Origin: Candidatus Cloacimonadota bacterium | Lineage (GTDB): Bacteria > Cloacimonadota > Cloacimonadia > JGIOTU-2 | NCBI GenBank assembly: GCA_016932035.1 | Contig: JAFGDR010000025.1 | Coordinates: 22,448-86,447, forward strand | DNA: 64,000 nt | Reading direction: 5' to 3' | Shown here: in pieces, positions 44,701-51,446 of the stretch | Numbering within the stretch: the stretch's first letter is position 1 | Layout: the number at the start of each line of letters is the position of its first letter | The notes under the pieces: model-generated | Databases searched by the model: none | The model's input: the letters and a program-made list of their open reading frames with translations, nothing else | Told to the model about the DNA's origin: nothing | Position numbers and translations under genes: made by a program

Positions 44701-45407
44701 TCCGTGCTCCAGGTTGCTCCATAAATTGTGCCGTCATTCCCATTTATTGTTGAATCATAAGCAATGTTTCCCGTTCCTTCATTAAAATTCCAATAGCCGT
44801 ATAAACCAGTTTCATTCCCAACAAGTTCTGTAAACATATCACTCTGTATTTCAGGTTCGGTACGAGCTGTATTCCATATTCTTACCTCATCTATGTTACC
44901 ACTAAATCCTTCTACATTTTCAAAATTTCCTAAATATACAATTCCTGAGCAATAGTATGTTCCTATTCCTGTACCATTTCCTACATTTTCTCCATCTAAA
45001 TACGCAATTGCATTGGACCCATCATATGTAAATCCTACATGATGCCAATTATTTGGAGTTGGTGCATCAATAACAATTTGCGAAGTTGGGGCTGAATTCA
45101 TTTTTAGTGCATATGTAAAATTGTCCATCCCGGCATTATATCGAATATAAAATCTGTAAGAATTACCATCATGCTGTATTATATTTGAATAACCACTTTG
45201 ATTACCATCAGCATAAAACCATGCTTCAAAAGTAAACTCATTTAATCCATTTAAAACCAATGAAGGAAGCTCAACTTCATCAGCTCCACCATCGAAACTA
45301 AGAGTATAATTATCAGCTAATAATGGCAAAGTAATTAGTAAACAAATAACTGTTAATATTAATTTGGTTGTTCTCCAAACTTTTACTGTCTTTTTAGTTT
45401 TTTTCAT
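41715..45407 (-). CDS. Secreted LamG/PKD/cohesin/dockerin-like protein with T9SS-type sorting domain
   Basis: A 1230-residue exported protein. In order: signal peptide, LamG domain (about 35-220), PKD domain (about 240-320; WEWDFDNDG), second LamG (about 330-550), two cohesin-like domains (about 580-690 and 690-800; GIEGIEATISFDETIL and GLEGIETTISFDETIL), a dockerin-like stretch (about 860-960) with two LxxxDASRxARYGVGL repeats and the ending RLGDVTGNW, a third cohesin-like domain (about 975-1080), and a C-terminal sorting domain beginning LGQNYPNPVKTNSEI and ending KKMIIQK. The start is the ATG at 45407, with GGAGG upstream; ten extra codons precede it in the longer frame. It follows the PD-(D/E)XK-like gene. 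Adhesion or polysaccharide binding is inferred. Confidence 0.85.
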   Translation of the reverse strand: MKKTKKTVKVWRTTKLILTVICLLITLPLLADNYTLSFDGGADEVELPSLVLNGLNEFTFEAWFYADGNQSGYSNIIQHDGNSYRFYIRYNAGMDNFTYALKMNSAPTSQIVIDAPTPNNWHHVGFTYDGSNAIAYLDGENVGNGTGIGTYYCSGIVYLGNFENVEGFSGNIDEVRIWNTARTEPEIQSDMFTELVGNETGLYGYWNFNEGTGNIAYDSTINGNDGTIYGATWSTDTPFNIIANFTADKISGYVPLTVNFTDQSTPPDSVISWEWDFDNDGVIDSYQQDPSYTYADTGSYTVSLTVTDVNDSTDTETKLDYIIVFEEQNYSVSFNYMDGYASSDASSQTIFQNVSSFTVEVWYKNPGIVSGPNSGYTSWGAIITNYRRLDGGDPYNNFALYMHSNVQPNPGKVSFLGALSNEQLDDDEWHHIAGVYDNDNGIAYLFVDGVLNDSNNASDDFLSSYNKLYINNWAPFAGESHMDCDVAAVRITDGVRYQSNFNPSFPLTPENNSIVALGFCAGGGTVLNDLSVNGNNFTLYDGYTWNTDVPPIEQEMLSLPTDVSGAPGSSVSIPLTFNNTDSVGIEGIEATISFDETILGFMSATLSGGVLENENYSIQANAISDSVISIWIYANGELFNGEGVIAFIAFNVDPNANCGQTTVLEFTQSVLNENPINADNGLFTVAMNASLSLPTDISASNGDSVSIPLILENPDCIGLEGIETTISFDETILNPIGATLTGGVLENQNYGIQINIVGDTLLTIWIYANGDLFTGDGIISFLNFEVDPNAINGQTSDLNFTFAEINEYPVDTTNGLFTVVGIYDIFGNIVYFSNDNPIEHTLVNFDNSKYQAFTDPDGDYEFLEIPYGNYISFASKGDDLGGLSSMDASRIARYGVGLYSLTDYEIIAADVSLNATVSPLDASRVARYGVGLIDELNDDNIHWVFSADSVDSSYWPPINYETFKYYTPLNTNMTDEDFVGVRLGDVTGNWAPSKKKLITGTKDIWATLPEVTGAPTDTVTVPLDVFGLENLEGMDITITFDEQVIDALGATLNGGILENENFGYQVNTNVDNEIVLWIYALGDPYSGSGTVAFIDFEVVGAVDDSTDINFTQFDVNEVDHLDNTEDGSLMVVPYSINGSDIPKEIFLGQNYPNPVKTNSEIYFGLNRKSDVDISIYNLKGQLIEMVIQGSFDPGYHSVNYSIKNLPNGIYFYKMSVNGVDKEIKKMIIQK

Positions 45408-45423
45408 CTTATTCCTCCATTCT

Positions 45424-45963
45424 TTACACAACAAAAAATCTTATGTTGTAGTTATCCCATAAGTATTTAATTAGTTCTTTTTCCTTGTCGCCATGTTTAG
45501 AACTATTGATGTCACATCCAGGTGTAGTATCAACAAAAAAGTATAAAACAAAATCATATTGTGTACTATACACTATAGATTGTCCAATACCAGATCTAAT
45601 CGAATTACCCTTTTCTCCTTTTTTTATTTCAAATGCAATTCTAATATCTCTGAGTTCCAATATTGCATCAGGTCGGTGATTCGTTGCAAAAAAATTAAAA
45701 CTTGGCACTGGTTTAATTGTTTTACTCTCGAATATAAAATTATATTTTATTTGTTTCCTTGCATTTCTCTCAGTTATACCGTAATTTTTTGAAATTATTT
45801 CTGGCAACCTTTTGTCTAACATTGAAAATACAGATTTTTGTATCATATTTTCTGTATTAGTTTTTCTACTAACAGACTCACTGAAAATATCATGTTCTTT
45901 CATTTTTTTTATTATTTCATTAATTAAATTTAACCTCTTTGTGGTTTTCTTTAATTTAATCAT
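45424..45963 (-). CDS. PD-(D/E)XK nuclease-like protein, orphan
   Basis: This 179-residue protein has, in its second half, HRPDAILELRDIRIAFEIKKG: an Asp followed by E-x-K on the next strand, the core of the PD-(D/E)XK nuclease fold. GIGQSIVYS and YDFVLYFFVD follow, as in type II restriction-type or Mrr-like nucleases. The first half is a basic, helical region that could bind DNA or a partner. No methyltransferase or antitoxin is next to it. It is markedly AT-rich and lies just upstream of the LamG gene on the same strand, so it may be acquired. Function is unproven. Confidence 0.6.
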   Translation of the reverse strand: MIKLKKTTKRLNLINEIIKKMKEHDIFSESVSRKTNTENMIQKSVFSMLDKRLPEIISKNYGITERNARKQIKYNFIFESKTIKPVPSFNFFATNHRPDAILELRDIRIAFEIKKGEKGNSIRSGIGQSIVYSTQYDFVLYFFVDTTPGCDINSSKHGDKEKELIKYLWDNYNIRFFVV

Positions 45964-46085
45964 TCTTAATCCATCCTTTCATAATTTTTTTTGTTTCCTT
46001 TTTTTCTTTCATTTTATCATCCGATTTTTTTCTGAATATAAAAAGGACGCAACAATCATTACGCCTCACTTGTGGGTATCGCCAT

Positions 46086-46150
46086 ACCAGAACACCAAGA
46101 CGCAAGAAAGTGCGCCCCACAGGGGACGCATCCTTCTTACCAGTTCTGGT
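46086..46150. repeat. GC-rich dyad element in the 45964-46465 gap
   Basis: ACCAGAAC (46086-46093) pairs with GTTCTGGT (46143-46150). Between them a GCG-CCCC/GGGG-A-CGC hairpin (46112-46129) forms, with ACA as the loop. This GC-rich island of about 150 bp stands out in a very AT-rich 500-bp gap. The ORFs across it look accidental. The rest of 45964-46465 shows no gene or promoter that I can support. It looks like a dispersed intergenic repeat, but only one copy is in the window. Confidence 0.5.
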
Positions 46151-46465
46151 GTTCATAAAATTGGCGATTTTACAAGTAGAACAAATAAGAGATGCGATAT
46201 TTATATTTTAGTTAGCTATGTCATGGTTTGTCCTTCTTGTGACAAATTTCGATAAAAAGTTTCCGTGTTCCATGCTTATCCCTTTTCATTATACTTTTTT
46301 ATGGTAATTTATAATTTTTCTGTCAAATTTTTCTTTTTTATAATGCTATTCTAAACTCTCTAACGTCTTCTACGACATCCTGCACCTCCGCCGTATCAAC
46401 CGAAGAATATCATAGGGTTGCTACGCCATTATTCTCGTGAAAAGATATGATTTCGGAAGGTTTAC

Positions 46466-47752
46466 CTATTCGTCTTTCAATATCTCTCTCATTTTATCGG
46501 CAAGGTTATCAAGCGCTTTTTGTGCACTGATCTGACCTCTAAACACTGCTTCAATGACCTGCTCTTCGAGAAGTTTTCTTGTCTCGAACCATGCATCGGT
46601 TTGGGGTTCCACTTCTGCATATAGAAGTTGATCATACACGCTTTTCAGTCCGGGATATTTTTTGAATTTTGCTTGAGTTTCCTCGTCTTCGATAGCGCTT
46701 TTTCGGACCGGCATGTAATAAGTCAGGTTTGACCACTTCGCAGTTTGCTTGGGGCTGGTAAACCATTTTATGAATTCCCAGCAAGCTTCCTGCTTTTTCT
46801 TTTGTTGCGGATCTGTGTCATTCTTGAATATCACAATATTTGTTCCACTGACAAGACTCTTTTTGGTGCGGAAATAGGGAACTGCGCCCATACCGAGATT
46901 GAAGGGAATGCCACCTTTATGGAGATACACCATGGACACACTCGATCCTTCTACCATCCCTACTTTGCTTGCAAGGAAATCATTCTGTCCGTCATAACCG
47001 GTTGAAAGGTAAGCGATCTTTGATTTATTGAGTTGTCCTGACAGGTAGTCCATTGCTTCAACCCCGTACTTACTGTTGAAAAGAGGTTCTGACAGGTCTT
47101 GGTTCATGATCTGTCCACCTGCTTCTAAAAGGCAGTTTTCAAATTGCCATGCATTGGTCGCAAAGGTTGTTCCCCACTGATCGAGTTTGCCATCACCATC
47201 CCTATCCTGGGTGAGTTTTTTCCCAACCGCAAGGAAGTCATCCCAGGTTGCAGGCGGTTTGTCGATGTCCAGCCCGTTGCGGTAGAACATATCTTTGTTA
47301 TAATACATCACCCGTACACTTTTATTGAAAGGGAATGCATACATCGTATCATTGAAGGTGCTGCTCTTTATAAAGACAGGATAGAAGTCATTTAGTTCTT
47401 CCTGAGAAAGCCCATTTGGTCCTTTTATAAATTTCTCGATAGGAACAAGTGCGTTTCCATCAATGAATTTTGCGATCCATGCTTCGTATGCCTGAGCAAG
47501 ATCGGGCTGCGTGTTTGCCACTATTGCTGCCATGAGTTTCTGGGATAGAGCAGTGTAATTACCCATATTGATATCATTGATGAATATATTAGGATGTGTG
47601 TCATTAAATTCTTTTACTAATATCGCCAGGGCATCACCAAGAGGACCGCCCATTGCGTGCCAGAATTCCAGTTCGATCTTTGTGGTTTTTTTCTCAGATG
47701 TGCACCCGAATATAAGTGCAAGGATTATTACTAAAATTCCAAATTTTCGCAT
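46466..47752 (-). CDS. Sugar ABC-transporter substrate-binding lipoprotein (family 1)
   Basis: This 428-residue lipoprotein has a short signal peptide with lipobox LIFGC (Cys17). The mature part is a family-1 extracellular solute-binding protein like UgpB/MalE: KIELEFWHAMGGPLGDALAILVKEFNDTHPNI, QPDLAQAYEAW, YAFPFNKSVRVMYYNKDMF, ATWDDFLAVGKKL and a C-terminal helix bundle. Such proteins bind oligosaccharides or glycerol phosphates. No permease or ATPase genes are adjacent, so partners are elsewhere. A TTGACG box lies near 47801-47806 (minus). Confidence 0.9.
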   Translation of the reverse strand: MRKFGILVIILALIFGCTSEKKTTKIELEFWHAMGGPLGDALAILVKEFNDTHPNIFINDINMGNYTALSQKLMAAIVANTQPDLAQAYEAWIAKFIDGNALVPIEKFIKGPNGLSQEELNDFYPVFIKSSTFNDTMYAFPFNKSVRVMYYNKDMFYRNGLDIDKPPATWDDFLAVGKKLTQDRDGDGKLDQWGTTFATNAWQFENCLLEAGGQIMNQDLSEPLFNSKYGVEAMDYLSGQLNKSKIAYLSTGYDGQNDFLASKVGMVEGSSVSMVYLHKGGIPFNLGMGAVPYFRTKKSLVSGTNIVIFKNDTDPQQKKKQEACWEFIKWFTSPKQTAKWSNLTYYMPVRKSAIEDEETQAKFKKYPGLKSVYDQLLYAEVEPQTDAWFETRKLLEEQVIEAVFRGQISAQKALDNLADKMREILKDE

Positions 47753-47832
47753 GTCTTACTCCCTGAAATTAATACTATTAAAACTCTAAGCCATGTTTCT
47801 TGCGTCAAGTTCTTTTTTTTGAATTGCATTTC

Positions 47833-49977
47833 TCAAAAAATTATGCACTTTTTGAAAATAGCTGGTGCGTGATCTGGCGTACAATGTAAAAAATACATGC
47901 CTGGTTTTAGTGTCATCAAATCGAGTGGTATGCTTATCTGATGGTCACCTGAGGATTCAATATTATATGATTGTGAATTAATCAATTGTCCTTTTATGTT
48001 GAACAGAGAAAAAAAAATATTATCATTGTCTATGGTATTGAAAGAAATATTCAGATAGTTCTGAGAATCTTTGTTCAGTTGAAATGGATTGGGAAATATT
48101 GAAATCTCATTAAAAAATTCCATTGCTGGATCGTTAGAAACGAGACTATCCTGTACCTGTAGAGTAATAGTATAGTCTTTTAATTCTGCAAGAATGGGAA
48201 TCTCTGTTACCACATAACCCATTTCTGTAGTACCCGGATCAATCTTGATCTTCAATGGTAAGGTGTTCATTGTTTCCAGCAGGTAGGGAAGTTGTATTGT
48301 CCATGGTTCGATAAACCACGTGACATCAGTCCCGGGAAATATTCCACTTTGAGGAATGTTATCGATAAGAATATCATCCCATGAAAGGTTGAAGAGTATC
48401 GTTTCCTTGCCGTTTATGCAATCATCGATGGTTTCAAAAACCAGTTGATCCGGAAGAACTGATATTTCTGTGTTGATCATAAATGAAGTAATGCGAGTTG
48501 ACCATGCAAATGCCCCACTAACTGGTAGATACATCTGCGTATACCAAAATATGAGATCATCGACAGGGTCAACAGACATCATACTGTAGTCTCCCCAGCG
48601 CGTATTTGTCATTTGATTTCCACCTCCTGTTACAATTTCGATCTCATCAACTGTGAGCTCATTCAATGGATCGCTATTTTTTCTTCCGGTTACACGAATA
48701 GATGGATATACAGCATCGCCAGAAATGCTATATCCAAGAGCAATATTTTTGTATTTGTCCATTGCAATGCTTCCCATCCACCTGCTCAAACCGTCTGGGG
48801 GATTATATGTATTCTGTTGATGGATTGTCCAAAGAGAATCTACTCTATTCAACTCGTACCAGCGTACAGCAGCAATATCGTTTCCCATGTTGATAGTATG
48901 ATTCGCCATAAGAATATCTTTTCCATCAATGTGTCTATATTGAAGTGGAAACATCAACCTATCATTCATGGAGAAAATTCGGGTGCCGGTCCCGGGTTGA
49001 TGAACGTAATTCATGTTTGGAGTGATCGTATCAAAGGAATCAACTTCTATTTCCTGGAATAACGTCATCGTGCTTGAAGCAGTATGATCCCAATCCACAT
49101 CACATTGCCATATCTGCAGGTGATCTGTGTTAAAACCCCAGGCATTATCCTTCACACAGACAAGAAAATAGGGCACATCGTGATCAGGCATTGGTCCATC
49201 CAAATTCATTGGGAGCAGGTTTGACAAACTTAGATAGAACTCATCTCTGACAGGATCAAAGTGAAAAAGAACATTGTCTGGATCACTTATTCCGGTAATC
49301 ATATCTTCTTTATTGAATGCCATAACAGTCTGTCCTTCGAAAGTCGAGTTGTATGAGGCATCGATATAGAAATCATTGATAGTCATATAATAGGCATCAT
49401 CCCACACGCCAAATTTAGGATAATCGGGCATGACATCAAACTCATAAGCCCAGCAATACCACCCCTGAGTAGGGGCGGGAGTCTGCGATAAAGCGATGAG
49501 CTCCCAATACACTGTTGGAATATCATACACCATACTTGTAATAAGCCAACGGTCTTCGATACCATCATACAGGACGATTGGGTCGGTGTGCACCTCATTG
49601 TTCCACGGTCCCGGAATAGCTGTCCATATCTGGCTGTTGTCGATTGGGCCGGCTAATACATTTCCTTGTTTATCCCAAATTCCAAATGAGCTTTTTACGA
49701 TCTGGACATAATGATTTGGACCGACATCACCTTGAGTGTCTGGATTCGGCACATTGTTTGGATTATCAAGTCCTTCAAAATTAAGTACAATCTGAGGTTG
49801 ATTTTTTGAAGAGTAAGCAAAAGTTTTTTCATATTTTATCGGATGAGATAGTTCTTTCATCGATGGTAATATACCAAAAGCTCTTGGATTTTTTCTATGT
49901 AATGAATAGTATTGGTTTGCACAAAGATTGCTTGAAAATAAAACAAACAAAACAAAAAAAAGTAATACTTTTTTCAT
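47833..49977 (-). CDS. Secreted protein with T9SS-type sorting domain
   Basis: This 714-residue protein has a signal peptide (KVLLFFVLFVLFSSNLCA) and an N-terminal to middle part of beta-rich repeats with no recognised enzyme domain; phrases such as NPDTQGDVGPNHYVQIVK and RWGDYSMMSVDP occur in a family of hypothetical surface proteins. The end carries a Bacteroidetes-type sorting domain (about 640-714), with ISIFPNPF, FSLFNIKGQLI and LKPGMYFLHC. It is probably exported through the outer membrane. Promoter TTGACT-16 nt-TATCAT (50032-50005, minus) and RBS AAGGGGAG precede it. Confidence 0.8.
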   Translation of the reverse strand: MKKVLLFFVLFVLFSSNLCANQYYSLHRKNPRAFGILPSMKELSHPIKYEKTFAYSSKNQPQIVLNFEGLDNPNNVPNPDTQGDVGPNHYVQIVKSSFGIWDKQGNVLAGPIDNSQIWTAIPGPWNNEVHTDPIVLYDGIEDRWLITSMVYDIPTVYWELIALSQTPAPTQGWYCWAYEFDVMPDYPKFGVWDDAYYMTINDFYIDASYNSTFEGQTVMAFNKEDMITGISDPDNVLFHFDPVRDEFYLSLSNLLPMNLDGPMPDHDVPYFLVCVKDNAWGFNTDHLQIWQCDVDWDHTASSTMTLFQEIEVDSFDTITPNMNYVHQPGTGTRIFSMNDRLMFPLQYRHIDGKDILMANHTINMGNDIAAVRWYELNRVDSLWTIHQQNTYNPPDGLSRWMGSIAMDKYKNIALGYSISGDAVYPSIRVTGRKNSDPLNELTVDEIEIVTGGGNQMTNTRWGDYSMMSVDPVDDLIFWYTQMYLPVSGAFAWSTRITSFMINTEISVLPDQLVFETIDDCINGKETILFNLSWDDILIDNIPQSGIFPGTDVTWFIEPWTIQLPYLLETMNTLPLKIKIDPGTTEMGYVVTEIPILAELKDYTITLQVQDSLVSNDPAMEFFNEISIFPNPFQLNKDSQNYLNISFNTIDNDNIFFSLFNIKGQLINSQSYNIESSGDHQISIPLDLMTLKPGMYFLHCTPDHAPAIFKKCIIF

Positions 49978-50004
49978 GAGTGGTCTCCCCTTGATTTTGT
50001 GATA

Positions 50005-50032
50005 ATGATAGCAAATGCAATGTGTCAGTCAA
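50005..50032 (-). promoter_or_regulatory. Promoter of the T9SS-sorting-domain protein gene
   Basis: On the minus strand TTGACT (50032-50027), 16 nt spacer and TATCAT (50010-50005). This is the best-matching sigma70-type pair in the window. The rest of the gap 49978-50214 holds the tRNA promoter and nothing else recognisable. Confidence 0.65.
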
Positions 50033-50173
50033 GTTTCTGAGTCACAACAAAAATAGTTGTTTGTATTTTTCTTTTCACAAGTAGAATAAACTGCTTAAGT
50101 TGGCATGATATTTAATCAAATTTGAGTTTGAAATGAGTCAATTAAAGAAATATTTTATGGGATTTCAAAAAAC

Positions 50174-50202
50174 TTGACACACATTCTGCAGATCGATGAA
50201 TC
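50174..50202 (+). promoter_or_regulatory. Promoter of tRNA-Asp
   Basis: TTGACA (50174-50179) with a weak -10 (TGAATC, 50197-50202) 17 nt later. The tRNA 5' end is 13 nt further downstream. Confidence 0.5.
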
Positions 50203-50214
50203 AATCCTCACTGC

Positions 50215-50291
50215 GGGGGCGTAGTTCAGTTGGTGAGAACGCTGGTCTGTCACACCAGAGGTCGCGAGTTCGAGTCTCGTCGCTCCCGCCA
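50215..50291 (+). tRNA. trnD: tRNA-Asp (anticodon GTC)
   Basis: A complete cloverleaf is read: acceptor stem GGGGGCG (50215-50221) pairing with CGCTCCC (50281-50287, one G-T wobble), D-arm GTTCAGTTGGTGAGAAC, anticodon loop CTGTCAC with GTC, T-arm containing GTTCGAGTC, discriminator G and an encoded CCA (50289-50291). No other tRNA is in the window, and no att-like repeat of its 3' end was noticed. Confidence 0.97.
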
Positions 50292-50418
50292 TTTTATTTT
50301 GGATACATAGAAATTGGAGTTGAGCAAGATTAGTTTTTTTTTACACATTCCAATACCAGAGGTCATCCCGATGAATCCGAAAGTCTCTTCAATCCCACTA
50401 TTTCTTCAGAGGATTATT

Positions 50419-50496
50419 ATGTTTTACACTTATATTATTTATTCTCATTCAATAGACAAATACTATACTGGTCATACTTATGATTTAAAATACTGA
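50419..50496 (+). pseudogene. Remnant of a GIY-YIG nuclease-like gene
   Basis: Twenty-five codons after an ATG encode the typical start of a small GIY-YIG protein: MFYTYIIYSHSIDKYYTGHT followed by YDLKY and a stop. The YIIYS...YYTGHT spacing is that of the GIY-YIG motif, but the catalytic Arg and Glu that should follow are missing, and nothing downstream continues the fold. The rest of 50292-50610 shows no other gene. Most likely a decayed gene end. Confidence 0.6.
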
Positions 50497-50610
50497 ATTC
50501 GGTAAATTGAACTTTGCCTTCCCAAATTCCTGCAATCTCAATATTTTTTGTCTGATCAGTACGACAACATACGATATTTTGATATTGCAAGTAATAAAAT
50601 TAATAAACTT

Positions 50611-51042
50611 TTACTCTTTATCGCGAGAATGGTTTCTTTCATTCCATAAAAGTATTGATGCCGGAAGAATGTGCGCGATATACAAAATTGATATTGCAAG
50701 TACTGCATCGATCTGTCCAAAACCGCATAAGAGAAAAAGATAGATAACAATCAAAACAACGATTGCAAATAAACTGTATGAAATATTTGTTGCATGTAAA
50801 ATAACCTGCATCTCCCGCTCATCAAGTTGTTTGCCGGGTGCGTGTGTCATCTTCCAGATGCCGGTTTTGATAAATGCGTTTCGAAAACTGAAAATAATAA
50901 TGAATAAAGGCAGTATTTCAAGTAACAAAAATGCAGCTTTCAAAACCTGAAGTTTCACAAGATAGAAAATAATGAGCATTAATATAATCCCCAAGTAATT
51001 CAATATAACTGAAAAACGATGTCTATAGGTTTGTGTATTCAT
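50611..51042 (-). CDS. Four-helix membrane protein paired with an XRE regulator
   Basis: This 143-residue protein has four transmembrane helices (about 10-28, 35-52, 84-105 and 112-130), a basic N-terminus and a conserved-looking cytoplasmic loop KQLDEREMQVILHATNIS. The layout resembles the small membrane proteins (DUF2178-like) that are paired with XRE regulators in many bacteria and archaea. RBS AAGGAA precedes the ATG, one base after the regulator's stop codon. Function is unknown; it is presumably controlled by, or controls, the regulator. Confidence 0.7.
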   Translation of the reverse strand: MNTQTYRHRFSVILNYLGIILMLIIFYLVKLQVLKAAFLLLEILPLFIIIFSFRNAFIKTGIWKMTHAPGKQLDEREMQVILHATNISYSLFAIVVLIVIYLFLLCGFGQIDAVLAISILYIAHILPASILLWNERNHSRDKE

Positions 51043-51043
51043 T

Positions 51044-51298
51044 TTATATTCCTTTTCTAAGATTCATGAGTTCTTCACTGAGGGGTTTCATTGGTTTGGT
51101 TGAAAAGATAAATTCAATAGGAAGATTAAAACATTCACTGATACGAAATGCAAGATCGAGACTCGGATTGTACTCTTCACGCTCCAGATATCCAACGGTT
51201 TGAAAATTTACTCCAATCTTATCCGCAAGCTCTTTTCGCGAGAGTCCACGCTCTTTTCGTAAAACTGCGATACGATTGAATATCGTTCTTATTTCCAT
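51044..51298 (-). CDS. XRE-family helix-turn-helix regulator
   Basis: The 84-residue protein is almost entirely one XRE helix-turn-helix domain: NRIAVLRKERGLSRKELADKIGVNFQTVGYLEREEYNPSLDLAFRISECFNLPIEFIF. It has no ligand domain. I use the ATG at 51298; the longer frame starts at a TTG (51334) that is itself part of the TTGACA box of the promoter. No Shine-Dalgarno sequence is present, and the box lies 36 nt upstream of the ATG, so the message may be leaderless. It heads the operon with the membrane protein. Confidence 0.9.
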   Translation of the reverse strand: MEIRTIFNRIAVLRKERGLSRKELADKIGVNFQTVGYLEREEYNPSLDLAFRISECFNLPIEFIFSTKPMKPLSEELMNLRKGI

Positions 51299-51340
51299 GG
51301 AGGTGTTGAAAACAAATTGTGTATAGTATGTCAAGTAAAA

Positions 51341-51358
51341 TGTTGTAAATATACAACA
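51341..51358. promoter_or_regulatory. Candidate operator of the XRE regulator
   Basis: An 18-bp dyad TGTTGTAAATATACAACA has 7-nt arms and a 4-nt AT centre. It lies just upstream of the TTGACA box (51334-51329, minus) of the XRE gene, where repressors of this family usually bind. Confidence 0.5.
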
Positions 51359-51446
51359 AAATAAATAAAATAATATTTATTTTCAGTTATTATAAAGTAG
51401 TTGTTTAATGTTACAAAATATAAAGGTTGCTGCTAAACTGACTATA

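Noticed and set aside
6523..45963. SIR2-like protein and PD-(D/E)XK-like protein as one defence system
   Set aside because: They lie 38 kb apart with housekeeping genes between; no shared operon or signature supports a link.
45812..46255. Open frames across the dyad element (plus 147 codons, minus 66 codons)
   Set aside because: Low-complexity or GC-island translation without domains; the minus frame is mostly the basic linker near the PD-(D/E)XK start.
50215..50610. tRNA-Asp as an integration site of a mobile element
   Set aside because: No integrase, transposase or repeat of the tRNA 3' end was found; only a short GIY-YIG remnant.
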